DNA of 64,000 nt from Certhia americana. Taxonomy: Eukaryota > Chordata > Aves > Passeriformes > Certhiidae. Made by a program: the position numbers and the translations under genes. The notes under the pieces are model-generated. The model was not told the DNA's origin. It saw nothing but the letters and a program-made list of their open reading frames with translations, and did no database searches. The stretch is from positions 54,932,650 through 54,996,649 of the forward strand of contig CM031859.1 in assembly GCA_018697195.1 (NCBI GenBank), written 5' to 3'. This document shows, one piece after another, positions 25,301 through 36,216 of this stretch (its first letter is position 1; every line of letters starts with the position of its first letter).

Positions 25301-28300
25301 TGGCCTTTCAAGTAGTAGTTGCTAGCAATTAAAATAAAGTCATGAAATCACGTAGTCTCATGTGTGATGAAAGTAGTTGGAAAGGCTGTATTGCTCCAGG
25401 TATTCTGGAAACATCCCATGTCAATACCCCACCATACTGCAAATTTTCTATTACTTTGAATGTCAGTGCTCTGCTGCAGGTTAAAAAGATGAAGCTGCAA
25501 TATGTGCAATGAATGCTCCTTATTGTTAGTACTGTGTTTTAAAAAGAAATTAGATTGTTCTGTGTGATGATGCAGTGCATTACATGGAAAGGCTATTCAG
25601 AGGAGGCCCTGTGCTTAGAACACCACTGAGCCCACCGTGCTTGGGCAGCCAACCAGTTGTGGGGTTCTGCTGGTGTCCAAAGATCTGGGGCCACTGGGAC
25701 CAAGCCTTCTTTTGCACCTACTGTACCATGCTGTTTTAGAGCAAATGAAGAAACAGCTTTTGTTCAACATATGTTCAGTTCCTATAGTAAGCTATTTTTG
25801 CAGTTGGAAAGCCTCAGGCATTACTATCCTTCCAAGCCATACACAAACAAAGAGGGTTTACCACAAAAAAGAGCCTCTGCTGAAGTGTGAAGTTTACCTT
25901 TGCTCCCTCACTCAAGATCCTAATTTCATCAAGTTCTATAAAATTTCAATTGATTCAGTTTCACCTTATTGAATTCTTACTATTACCTGACCTGAGGTCA
26001 ACTATACTTTCAAAATAAAGAAATAAAAAGATATAATGCAATCAACTGGTAAGTCCGAACGATTGCTATCTTATTTCTGTTGTACACCAGAACACACTGG
26101 GTTTTCAGTGTAGGTGCACTGCTATAATCAGGGTAACGGGGGTCTAGAGGGCTCTAAACCTGCATGTGCAGAAACCAGTGGTACAGACTTGAAGATCTGG
26201 GCTACACCATCTACACCACTGGAGTAGGAGCCAGCAGAGCACCTCTTCTTTCTCTGAGCACAGGTAGGGGAATGTAGCTAAATATCTGGCTCTAAATTAC
26301 TTGGTACATGATAAAGGAGCCATTAAACCTTGGTCTCCTGCCTCCTTCTCCCTGAACTTTTAATCAATCTTCTTATCTCCTTTTATGAAGAACTTGTGAG
26401 GAAGTCTACATCAAAGGAAAACATACATTTTTGTTTTGCTTCAGATGTGTTAACAATATTCATTAAAAACATATCTGGCCAAAATACCAAAAAATCACCT
26501 GATGTTCAATTTTAAAAACAGAACTGCGTTTGAAACTTTACCATAACTACAGTCTAAAAGTGAAACTAAAAAAGTGAAAGTTGCTTGTTGTTTTAAGATA
26601 CACAGGCTGAAAGAAATGCAGAAACAAAAAAAACACACAAAATCATCTATTTATAAAGATGTTTCTTGAATTCTAAGATATATTTGCACCAGAGGGAAAG
26701 GTGGCAATTTGTAAGACTTTTGATAGGAAAAAAAACACATGTGAACATACAAGTTGTTAGACACTGATTTCACAGTATTCCTTGCAGCTTCTGTGACAAA
26801 TGCAGAAAGAATAGGAACACATAGGTAGAGGCTGCTGCTGAGATTTTCCGAAGTCTAAAAAAAAATGCATGCAACTATCTCTTGAGTATTTGGAAAATCT
26901 GGTGATCAGGCTTAGTGTTCTCACAGCTGAACTGCCTTCATGATTCCTTTTCTATTTGGTTATGCCTAGTTAACTGACATTGGCAATACTCAGCCCAAGT
27001 CATGCCAGCTAAACAGCAGATCGCAACAGGAAAACAGTGAGGAGGAAGACAACACAGCTCAGATTTTATGTTCAGCCTGGATTCCTGAAACTTTCTTCAC
27101 ATGCTTTTAAACTACATCTTAAGGTTTATGTTTGTCGTGGAGGTGCAGGAAGTCAAGTAATTCGACTTGTATTTGCCATTTATATAATTACTTTTATTAA
27201 ATTACCTATATAATTTGTGTAAGAAAAAAAATAAATCTCCAGAACATGCAGTTCCACTGTTTACAATTACTCTGTCAGTTGTTGCAATTACTATAAATAG
27301 GCTCAGAGACATCACTAATTAATGAAATTGGAAGGGTAATGTAAGAAGTCTGCTACATCACAGTTAAGGCATATGATATCTAAGTTGAGATGTAGAAGGG
27401 TGATTTCTTTTTCTCTTGGGCTTTGGCAAGAATATACTGTAAAGAACCCTCACACATCAAAGTCCCCCAGGCTACAGATGCTTGGGAAATAAAGCAAAAT
27501 AGTAGAGTTGTGGCTTGTTTCTACCTAAATTTTAAGCATTAAGAATGAAGGAACATAAGTGGAGTGCATTGCACACACTTTACTGATTTTAGTGGGGTTT
27601 ATATATGAACAATGAGTTGTGGAAGATTGACCTTTAAACCTGGAGCAGAGGTGTCATTTGCCCCTCTATTTTGAATACAGTAAGATGTGTTTTATTTGCA
27701 ATTTTATGTTATCTTATAAACCAAATGTAGTGATTCTTTTTTCAATCTGGGATGAAAAACTGTTTCTTCAGAGTCAGTGGAAAAGAAACGTAGTCTCACA
27801 AAAAAGCTGTCAGAAGAAAATTGTGCATATTAACAACTCTCTTGAGAGCAATAATAGACATTCTTTGCATTTATTCAGCAAATTTACATCCAAATCGGGA
27901 AGATGTTGGATTTATCTCAGTTAACACTGAAGTATTTGCAAAAATCAATAAGGGAAAGTGTTTCCTGCAGAAGAAGGAAAAAGATAGCCTTGCACAGTTT
28001 TGTTTGTTCCTCTCTGGGATACTGTAGGCAAAATGACCACACTGCTTCAGAGAAACATGCATTTTCAGTCACAGAGAAGTACATATGCCAAACAGTAGAT
28101 CCAGTGAATCCTGTCATATCCTTACAGCTGCACTGATGACAGGCCCAGCTCTGGGCCTTCAATGTATGTAAGCAACACTCACTGTTGGAGGAGTACTCAG
28201 AAAACTCTCTTCCTTCTAAATAACTTTCTGTAAAGGGCTCAGGAACATTTTACACACACACAATTTACACTCCTGTGGCTTATTATCAGTTTTGATTTTG

Positions 28301-28649
28301 CAACAGTAATATCCCAAACACCTGGCAACACTGTGAACACTAAGACATCTTTCTATATTTCCTCTGGCCTCCTGATTTCCTTCATTGCCGTAGTATGTAT
28401 TTACTGGGAAAAAAAAACCAAAACAAACCAAGCTACAAAACAACTTAAAAACCCAATGGATATGAGTAGCCTTGTTCTCTGCTGAGGCCAAAATGCATTT
28501 TATACAAAGGTGTAGAACAGAGCTGAATTAGTCTACAGTTTTCCAGATTAGCATTAAACCCCTCCACTTCCTCGCAGAGAAATGCTTTGCAGCCATGGCA
28601 CCGTACAGAGCCCCTTCACTCTGCACTAACACTGGTCCCCATTTTACAG
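19331..28649. other. Gene-free distal 5' flank of MYB
   Basis: No exon, RNA gene or CpG island recognised. Contents noted: A23 at 20088-20110; an A/C-rich tract at 22300-22382; another at 28408-28455. In other vertebrates the interval between HBS1L and MYB carries distal MYB enhancers. Such elements could lie here, but none can be identified by eye. Confidence 0.55.
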
Positions 28650-29754
28650 GTAGGCAGAGGCCGGTATGCACGGCACCTCCTACCGGAGGCTCGGGTAGGG
28701 CACAACAGGAACGACGCGCACCCTCCGGCTAATTTAGCACGAGGTGTGTTCCCAAGAAGTGACTGATGCGTCCGCTCGGGGAGACAGCCCCGGCTGCGTG
28801 TCCATCTCCGTGCCGCCCGAGCCGGTGACCGGCGTTAGGCGGAGCCCCGGCAGCCAAGCGGGGCGGTGCTGGCTGCCCGCGGGCTGTGCCCCGCACACGG
28901 CCCCGGCCCGCCCGCAGCCCACTACGGCCCTCCGGCAGCGGCACCGCCCCGGCCCGCCCCGTCGGCAGCTCATTGATGAGCCGCGGGCCTTGGAGGAAAA
29001 AGGCGAGTGTCCGAAACCGCTGCAAAGCCATGGTTTTTGAAGCAGCAGCGCAGCCTGGGAACTTTGCATGTTTCACCATTTTTCACATCCTGACTCATTT
29101 CTGTATCAAAAAACGTGTTCTCTGGAGCTCATCGAACACCCGCCGCCCCTCCCGCCGCCGCGGCGGCAGGCAGCATCCACCGCCGGGCAGCAGCAAGGGG
29201 AACTATAGCAGAAATCCCCCGTGGTCAGGCAACCGCAGTCGAGCCCCGGGCAGCCCCGCGCCCCTCCGAGTTCCCTCCGAGTTCCTTTTCTCTTGCCAGC
29301 GGGGGTTGTTTGTCCCCCGAGGGCTGCAGCCGCTGCAGCCCGCACGCCACGCAGGGAGCGGAGCAGGTGCACCCGCCAAGGCCCACCCTTCCCCCGTCGG
29401 CGGGAGGCACCTGCGTGGGCAGGGGGGTGGTCGCGGGGTCTGGCCCGAGAGTTCTCTCCCCATGGCGAGAGTCGCCTTCCCCACCCGCCGTGCACGGGGC
29501 AGAGGGGCTGCCCCCCCGCCCCGACAGCTCCATCAGCGACAGCCGCAGGGCACGGGGGGGTGCTGCGGACGCGCCGTCGAGGGCCCGCAGGGCGGGAGCG
29601 GCGGCGGCGCTGGCGCGGGAAGCTCCCGCCGCTGCCGCGCGGGATGGGCGGGGCGGGAGAGCCCCGTGGGGCGCGCGGCCCCGGTCCGCCCGCCCCGCGC
29701 CCCGCCGCCGCGGCACGGGCCCGCCAGGCGCCTGCGCACTGCAGGGGCGCCAGA

Positions 29755-29764
29755 TTTGGCGGGA
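29755..29764 (+). promoter_or_regulatory. E2F-type site in MYB promoter
   Basis: TTTGGCGGGA matches the E2F consensus (TTTSSCGC/GGGA). It lies about 220 bases before the MYB start codon. Mammalian MYB promoters carry a functional E2F site in the equivalent proximal region, which fits growth-linked expression. Occupancy is inferred, not shown. Confidence 0.55.
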
Positions 29765-29792
29765 GGGGGAGTGTCCAAGGGCCCTTTGTTTG

Positions 29793-29825
29793 ATGGCATC
29801 TCTGTTTACAGAGTTTACTCTTTAA
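29793..29825 (+). other. Short upstream ATG frame (10 codons)
   Basis: ATG GCA TCT ... CTT TAA gives a 10-codon frame ahead of the MYB ATG. The start context is weak (T at -3, G at +4). It counts as a uORF only in transcripts that start upstream of 29793. If initiation is just before the GGA tract, near 29820, this frame is promoter DNA. Confidence 0.2.
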
Positions 29826-29974
29826 TCTCAACCTGTTTCCTCCTCCTCCTCCCGCGGCTCCTCGGCACTCCCGTGCGCGGCGGCGGAGCGCCCAGGCGCA
29901 GCCCGGCAGCAGGGCGCGGCGGCGGGCGCGGGCTCGGTCTCCCCCGTCCTCCTCCCCCAGCGGCCGGTGCGAGG
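29820..29974 (+). other. MYB: MYB 5'UTR (inferred)
   Basis: About 155 GC-rich bases between the inferred start region by the GGA tract and the start codon. No spliced upstream exon is evident. The left end is an analogy with the mammalian promoter and may be off by tens of bases. Confidence 0.45.
29838..29852 (-). promoter_or_regulatory. (GGA)5 tract at the MYB transcription start region
   Basis: Five TCC units on the plus strand give (GGA)5 on the minus strand. The human MYB promoter has a GGA-repeat tract a short distance downstream of its start site. That tract folds into a tetrad:heptad G-quadruplex and binds MAZ. The position here, about 120 bases before the ATG in a TATA-less GC-rich promoter, is consistent with the same element and places the start site near 29820 by analogy. 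Confidence 0.55.
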
Positions 29975-29997
29975 ATGTCCCGGAGACCCCGGCACAG
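29975..29997 (+). CDS. MYB: MYB exon 1 (residues 1-7 plus split Ser8)
   Basis: ATG TCC CGG AGA CCC CGG CAC AG encodes MSRRPRH and the first two bases of Ser8. Chicken and human proteins begin MARRPRHS, so the frame and start are secure, with Ala2 replaced by Ser. The ATG has G at -3 (GAGGATGT). The exon ends at a good donor (CACAG/GTAACC) and is in phase with exon 2. Confidence 0.95.
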
Positions 29998-30347
29998 GTA
30001 ACCCGCTGTCTGCGGGCGGGGGACGGCCGGCTGCGCTCCGCGCCTGTCAGACGGGGCGCGGGACGGCAGAGAGGGAAAGCGGCAGCAGGAGACCGGCTCG
30101 TCCGGCGGACGGGCGGGCAGCCCCCCGTCCTCCGTGCACCTGGTCTACTCCGCCCCCGGTGCCGAGGCGCTCCCCTCCTCCGGAGGCGCTGGGGGAGCTG
30201 CAGCCCAGCGAGACGTGCGGCGGAGCCGCCGGTGCCGGGGCGCTCGGGCCCCGCGCTGCACGCTTGCGGGGGGCCGGTGCTCGCCGCCCGCGGGAACCAG
30301 CGCGGAGCCCGACGGAGCTGCGCTCCCCGCAGCCGCAAGGCGGGACA

Positions 30348-30373
30348 ATGTCTGGCGGGCTCGGCGTCGGCAG
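30348..30373 (+). CDS. Candidate alternative first exon of MYB
   Basis: ATG at 30348 opens an eight-codon frame (MSGGLGVG) and then AG at a donor (GGCAG/GTAGCG). Like exon 1 it ends two bases into a codon. Splicing to exon 2 would give a Ser codon and restore the normal IYSS frame. The start context is good (A at -3), and the site lies inside the CpG island 350 bases past exon 1. If used, it would replace the basic RRPRH N-terminus with a Gly-rich one. The sequence fits but no transcript evidence exists here; it may be chance. Confidence 0.3.
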
Positions 30374-31273
30374 GTAGCGCGTCCCGTCCCATTCATTCAT
30401 TCATTCATTCCCGGCCGGGTGAGGCGGCAGGTGGGCGGTGGGTGCAGGGACTCCTGGTTCGCTCCCTTGACTTTTTTTTTCTCCTTTATTCGTGCGGCCC
30501 TTTCGCCCTTAGAAGCGCGACTCTCGCCTGCGGGGCTCAGCTTTTTCCCGGTACGCGCCGCTCGGCACATGCCGGAGCGCGGCAGAGCGGGCGGGGGGCT
30601 GCGGGTCCGACGGAGCGCTCGGCCAGAGCTGTCACCCTGCCCGCCCGCCGGCCGCGCACCCGGGCCGGGGCGATCCCTGCCACGCCGCTCCAGGGGCCGG
30701 GGGCGGCGGTGCCCCGGAGGCGGCGGTGCCCCGGAGGCGGCGGACTGGACGGGACGGGGCAGCAGCGCCGCGTGGCCGCGTCCGTGCCGCCGCTGTCGGG
30801 CGGGCGCACTGAGCGGGGTTGTTGTCTAATTAGCCGGGGACGGCGGGTCGGACACGTGGAGGCTTTTTTCTCTTTCTCTTTGCAGCCCGGCATCCTCCCC
30901 TCCTCTCCTTCCCTTTGGCTGGCTGTGACAGGGGAGAAGGTTGCAGCCCTGCCTGTCGCTTCCCGGGTGCCGGCCTCGTCCGGTGGGGACTTGGTGGGTT
31001 CTTTCTAAGGAAGAGGGGCTTGCGGTGCGGGAGGCGGCGGCGAGCCGCCGGGAGAGCGCCGGGCTGTACTTTCAGTGTCAGAGCGGGGCTGTCGCTAGGG
31101 CTTGCGGTGAATCACCCGGCCGTCTCTCCCGAAAGAGAGGGACAGCCACCGGTGCCTCGCGGGCGCCTCCCGCAGGGACACGTCCGCCGCTCGGGGCTGG
31201 GAGGCCGGGTTGGCACGGCGCGGTGTCCGCCTGATCCACGGGCGCGGCGCCGGCGGGAGCGGGCGCGGGCTCT

Positions 31274-31285
31274 GCCCCGCGGGGC
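31274..31285. promoter_or_regulatory. Perfect GC palindrome upstream of intron-1 T tract
   Basis: GCCCCGCGGGGC is its own reverse complement and can form a GC-only hairpin in RNA. It sits 57 bases before the T48 tract. In mammals a stem-loop plus poly-dT (SL-dT) in MYB intron 1 pauses RNA polymerase II. Here the spacing is longer than in a tight stem-loop/T-run, so equivalence is tentative. Confidence 0.35.
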
Positions 31286-31338
31286 TGGTGCCCGAATTCC
31301 TTCAATCACCGTAACAGCAGCGAGTCATTTCCTCTATG

Positions 31339-31342
<4 letters not shown>

Positions 31343-31390
<48 letters not shown>

Positions 31391-31404
31391 CTTTTTTTTT
31401 TTTT
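31343..31404 (+). promoter_or_regulatory. T48-C-T13 tract in MYB intron 1, candidate elongation-pause site
   Basis: Forty-eight T residues (31343-31390), one C and thirteen more T follow a GC-rich segment about 1.5 kb downstream of the inferred start. Mammalian MYB has a poly-dT tract after a stem-loop at about +1.7 kb in intron 1, where elongation is attenuated. Position and base content match well, and the tract is much longer than the mammalian T run of around 20. Its exact length may be affected by sequencing of homopolymers. Confidence 0.6.
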
Positions 31405-33629
31405 GATCTCTCCCCTCTTTTTATCGTTCTTTTTTCCCCGTGTATCGTTGCACAAGCCGGTTGCCTCGGCGAGCAGCGCAGCGCTAATGGGTGGCCGGGG
31501 ACCTCCCGCTGTCCCCACCGGGCAGAGCGCCGTGCCGTGCCGAGCCGCACGGGGGGAGGCTTCGGGGCTGCGGCCAGAGGTGCAAAATAAACTTTTAGAG
31601 CGCCGCTGAGGGCCCGGTTGAGTGAGGAAACTACCGAGCGTCCCGAACCCCAGGACGCTTTTCTCCGGCTGGAGAACGCAGGTAGTACAGTGGAGTTTGC
31701 TCGGTTCTGCGGTGCCAGCGAGGCCCCAGTCTTTGAAATAACCCTGTTATAGAACTGGCCCCGTACTGAAGTCCTTGAACGTGTTGCCTGCTGTGCTGCT
31801 GCAGAGCGGCGTTTGCCGGTGGTGCCCGGCCCGCAGGCGAACGCCGCAGGAAGCGCCGCCGATGGATGCGTACCTGCTGGTTGCCGTCTACGGAAAACTC
31901 GTTTTCAAAATGATACTTGGAAACTGTGCCACAAAACTTCCTTTGGCGTGTGGGCAGCGGCGCAGCTGTCTCCGTGTGTCAGTGAGAAAAGTGAATCTGC
32001 TTTGAGCGGCGGCTGGGGAAGGAGCCGCGCTTGTGGCAGCTGGAGCGTGGGAGCTTTTGCTCAAGCACAGGAGGCTCCAGCTGCCAGCGAGGGGTGCGTG
32101 CGGAGCGGGAGCTTCCATCGGGGCTTGCTCCCAGTGGTTACGGGGTCTGGGCAATAGGGAGTGACCTGTGTGGCTGCAGGACTGCAGCGCGGTGGGCTGG
32201 GTGGGTGAGTCAGGGGCACCCGCCAGAGGCTGCAGGAAGACCGAGCACATCACAGCAGGCTGTAGAAAACTTTTTACATGTCGCATGTAAGCATGTTCTT
32301 TCATGGCCCATGACACAGGCCAGAAAACAGGGTGGAAGGTGTGTACGGTGTCATTAGCCCAGTACTTTTAAAGAATGTGTGTTCAGCAGTTTGCGTTTTG
32401 GAGGTGTTTGCATCTTGGCTAACAGTCACTGTGCTTCACTGCAACTTGCTTTAAAGTAATCTCCTAAAAAAAGGTTAACAGCATAAACGGAGCCTGTTAA
32501 TTTTATTACAAAATAACTTTATTTTAATGTCTTTGTCATACTTTTAGCATACAACAGCATGCCATACCATCAGATATATCGCCGTTTTTAATCTTAATGA
32601 CACTGACTCCTTTTTAACACTCGTGGCTAGCATCTATTAGCTGGACTATCAGAGCTGCTGCTCATACGTTAAAAGTTAGAAGTAAAATACTGTCCATCAG
32701 AAAGGCATGTCTTGTTGCAAAACACCCTTTAAGATTTAGTTAGCTAGGCAGAGCAAGTGCTGTTTGTGAAAAGAGTCATAGAGTCCTTTTTACCCATAGA
32801 TAGCCTCTGGGGAAATCCCTTAGTCATGAATTAGGTGAGCAGAGTATTTCAAAAACAGTATGAGGGATTTAGAAATAGATTAGAGGTAATAAAATTATAG
32901 AAATGGAGAGTATAGAAGGGTTCAGTCATTCATTTGTTGGTTGCAGGATATTAAACAAACTTGTCGTCAGTCCTTATCTTATTTAACCCATAAACGGAGG
33001 GCATATTTTATATTAGAGCTTATTGCATGTTAATGCTGCCACTGTCTTTACTTAATTGTAGAAACTTGTTCCTTCTCATATAGGGTCCATAGACATTTTG
33101 TCAAACAAGATTATTGTTTAGCTTTTTTTTTTGCTACACAGTCTGTTTTATTTTGGAACAGTATAACAATCTGCTGTATTAAGCATACAAAACCATTAAT
33201 ATTTTTCAGAATGTATGGCATGAGTTAAAGATCTTAAACATGTACTCATGTACTGGACACAGCCTCTAGTTGTCTTTATTGTCCCAAACACTGTATTTTA
33301 ATTTGAAGCCTTCATTGGTTGAAAGTTTGCCAAATGTGTAATTCACCACTGATCTAACATTAAGAGCAGGTCTAAACATGCACGTAATACAAAGTACTAC
33401 GAAGGTTGCCAGCCCTTTGCCTGTATCTGTGGATACCAAAAACAGCAGAACCAGTTCAGAATACTAGAACAACAGAATGCAGAACAAAATCTTGTTGTGC
33501 AAGTTTTAAAACTTTTATCTGTGTAACCTTTGTAAGGATTGGGGGTGTGTGGGGGGGGAGGTTGTGTTTTGTAATTAAGTAGTTCAAGTCCTCATGCTTC
33601 ACTCTGTCTTGCTGTGTTTCCTTTTGCAG

Positions 33630-33747
33630 TATATACAGTAGTGATGATGATGATGAAGATGTTGAGGTGTATGATCACGATTATGATGGTCTGCTTCCTA
33701 AGACTGGAAAACGTCACTTAGGAAAAACCAGGTGGACCCGCGAAGAG
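33630..33747 (+). CDS. MYB: MYB exon 2 (residues 8-47)
   Basis: Follows acceptor CCTTTTGCAG; ends at GAAGAG/GTAAAT, phase 0. It encodes the acidic N-terminus with Ser11/Ser12 before a run of Asp/Glu, the known casein kinase II site that modulates DNA binding. It then gives the start of repeat R1, including the first conserved Trp (43). Sequence differs from chicken by only a few conservative changes. Confidence 0.97.
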
Positions 33748-35388
33748 GTAAATCCAAGTTCATTCCTCTCCTGCATGTAAAAAGATAAGAGAGCGTGGAT
33801 CACATTCGTCTCCAAGTTGTTTCATATTCTTCACCATATTACTAATCTGCAAATTTACTTCAGTGACAGTCCCACATCTGAGGACAACGTTTTTGACGTG
33901 CTAGCTCCATTCAGTGTTTTATTTAACTTTGAGCATAGTTCTTACCTTTTAAATAAAATGTATAAACTCAACTTTTTAATTTCCACCAAGCTGTGTTACA
34001 GTATGTGATGTGTGAATGGATCTCTGTGTAATCCCTGCTGGCAAAGCAGATTCGGAATCACCTGTCGCAGTGCTTCGTTGTTGCTACTTCCCTCTTTCTG
34101 TTTGGAAACTGTTGCTATGCAAGAACCGAGGTGTGTTCAGTGTCCCACAGCAGCAAACAACTGTGGCAGAAACTGCTGCAGTCCTTCTGTACTGTTGGAA
34201 TTTTGCACTTTAATTGCACCGTTACGATTCCAAGTGGAAATAAAGTAAAAGCTGGAGGAGAGAAATCCAGCAGTACCAAAACTGAACATTCAAGATGTAT
34301 TTTGCTTTTCAAGGTCAGAATGTGTTTTAGTCGTATACCCTTGTGCTGACTTTCTGAGAAAATTATGGTATCAAACTCCTTTGCCAGGTGGATCTCATTT
34401 GGCCATTTAACTGGTTTGAGTTTGTTGTGGAATACATTAATACAGTTCTTGAGTTATGTTTTGACTTTCTCTTCTCTGACAGTGTGTATTGATGTAAAAA
34501 CAGTGGCAGGTCACCCCTTGTAAGCCATTTATTTATTTATTTTAAATCATAGTCTGCTCTTACTATGGACTAGGATGTGGTTGTGATGTGGCCAGGGAGG
34601 AAAGGATGGCCATGAAGGCCAATGGCCATTGTCCTGTCACACGAACTGGGAGCATACTGGGAGGTGCTGACTGAGAACAACAGGGCTACTCTTCTCCTCT
34701 TATATCTTGGGGCATTTCAGCTGTGTTTTACACTATCTCTATCTTTCCCAGTACATAAGATTGGTTTCTTTTGCCTTTAGTGTTTGTATTTCTGGCCTTA
34801 TCATTAAAAAGATTAAGCCAATTTTTTTGCTATTTACAAGTATGAAGAACTCCCTCACAGGGAACAGGAGCATAAAGGAGCTGTTAGTTTTATTGTGCAT
34901 TTATTGTAGATGGATAGGCCATGAGCAAATCACTGGAACTTCCATTACTTTCAAGACATATAAAGCTTAAGACTGTGATTTTCAGAGGTCCCCAGGTAGC
35001 TGAGTGTCTGAGTGTTACTGAATTTCAAGGTATTCAGATACTTGTCATCTAAACACCCATTTCCTCCTGTAAATCCAGTTCAAGAATAGCAGTTACAGTT
35101 TTTTGATGAGTAAAAGGGGAATGTATACTTTGAGTCAAAGAATGTGCACAGAAGCCAGTCTTTCTCCTGCAACAGAGTAAAGAACCTACCAAAATCCAAA
35201 GGAGTAGAAAAATCTTCTGCTTTAGGCAATTAAAGCATGAGAAGTCTACAGACCACCCTTCCTTACACTCAGAAAGCAGAAGTAGATGTAAAAGAAGCTA
35301 CAAGAACAAATTTTTTTTTAAAAATTCATTTGGATTATAAGAGATTCCAATATTAATTATATCTGGGGGTGTTTTTTTAATGATTCAG
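33748..35388 (+). other. MYB: MYB intron 2
   Basis: AT-rich intron with no recognised repeat. At 33771-33789 it contains CTG-N9-AGATAAG, the spacing of the composite E-box-half/GATA motif bound by TAL1-GATA1 complexes. Confidence 0.85.
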
Positions 35389-35460
35389 GATGAGAAGTTG
35401 AAGAAGCTTGTGGAGCAGAATGGCACAGAAGACTGGAAAGTCATTGCCAATTTCCTTCCT
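35389..35460 (+). CDS. MYB: MYB exon 3 (residues 48-71, repeat R1)
   Basis: Twenty-four codons between acceptor TGATTCAG and donor CCT/GTAAGT, phase 0 on both sides. It carries the second conserved Trp of R1 (63) in the segment TEDWKVIANFLP. Chicken has Ser for the Asn at residue 68. R1 stabilises DNA contact made by R2 and R3 and is lost in the viral oncogene. Confidence 0.97.
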
Positions 35461-36123
35461 GTAAGTGGATATTGGTTTCTGTTTCCAGGCTTAGTAGCAA
35501 CTCTTTATTGAGGGGTTTCCTTGATAAAGGGGAAGGGGAGTGGTTGCTTTATAGTTACATTTTCAGGGGAGATATAAAACTTCCACAATGGAGACCTTAG
35601 AAATTTAGTTGGATTACTGTGAAAACCCTTTCATTTATTTTTCCTTTCACTTCTCAGAAAGGGTTGGAAAAAATCAAACAAGCAAAAAATGGGGAATGGT
35701 GGGGACTTGCACAGTAGATGTTCAGTGTGACAATGAAACAAAATGTCTCAGCACAGCAAAAAAAAAAAAAAAAAATGCGAGAAAAAGAAAATTTGGTGAA
35801 TTGTATGAATTTGGAGATAATTGCTTTGTGAACAGTTTGGCTGTTGCTGAAATACTGCATGTGAAAGCATGTCAGCTATTGTGCAGATGGGGAAGATAAA
35901 GTTTGTATAGTTTTGGTGATGGAGTCCTCAATAGAGAAGTGATGGAAGTCTTATCTATTCTGTCAGCATATTGATAGTTGACCACCTTTTACTATGTCAG
36001 TCTATGTTGTTTAGTAATCCTAGTTGGCAGTGAAATACATAAAAGCAAGTGTATGTAAATAAGAGCGTTCTCACTCTACTTTTATCTTGTCTAAGGAATT
36101 ATCTACTTTGTGTATTTCACTAG
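35461..36123 (+). other. MYB: MYB intron 3
   Basis: Intron of 663 bases with an A18 run at 35758-35775. No other feature seen. Confidence 0.85.
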
Positions 36124-36216
36124 AATCGGACAGATGTTCAGTGCCAGCACCGATGGCAGAAGGTACTAAACCCAGAACTTATTAAAGGTCCGTGGACTAA
36201 AGAGGAGGATCAAAGG
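36124..36216 (+). CDS. MYB: MYB exon 4 (residues 72-102, end of R1, start of R2)
   Basis: Thirty-one codons from acceptor TTTCACTAG to donor AGG/GTAATC, phase 0. It encodes the R1 recognition helix ([11 protein letters not shown], Trp82), the linker [10 protein letters not shown] and the first Trp of R2 (95). Identical to chicken and human as far as I can recall, reflecting strong constraint on the DNA-binding domain. Confidence 0.97.

Larger units (their letters stand above)
28650..31640. promoter_or_regulatory. MYB: CpG island over MYB promoter, exon 1 and proximal intron 1
   Basis: GC and CpG content rise sharply near 28650 and fall near 31640, the only such region in the window. It covers the promoter, 5'UTR, exon 1 and the first 1.6 kb of intron 1. 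No TATA box sits at a suitable place before the inferred start. Long frames on both strands here (for example 29106-30392 minus, 28886-30001 plus) are by-products of high GC content and show no conserved domain. Confidence 0.85.
29998..33629 (+). other. MYB: MYB intron 1 (3.6 kb)
   Basis: The first 1.6 kb is CpG-island sequence, the rest AT-rich. It holds a candidate alternative first exon (30348-30373), an (ATTC)5 run (30391-30410), a GC palindrome (31274-31285) and the T48 tract (31343-31390). Intron 1 of MYB is the known site of regulated transcription elongation in mammals. Downstream of 31640 nothing else stands out. Confidence 0.9.

Noticed and set aside
28886..30001. 371-codon plus-strand frame ending near MYB exon 1
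   Set aside because: Passes through promoter DNA in a different frame from MYB, with low-complexity Arg/Pro/Gly composition. It is explained by base content.
29106..30392. 428-codon minus-strand open frame over the MYB promoter and exon 1
   Set aside because: GC-rich CpG-island sequence rarely contains stops. The frame is Arg/Gly/Pro/Ala-rich with no domain and runs antisense across the promoter and exon 1. Several overlapping frames on both strands are equally long.
34560..34680. GGCCATGAAGGCCAATGGCCATTG, a small inverted repeat
   Set aside because: Too short to call a CR1 or other repeat, and no functional context.
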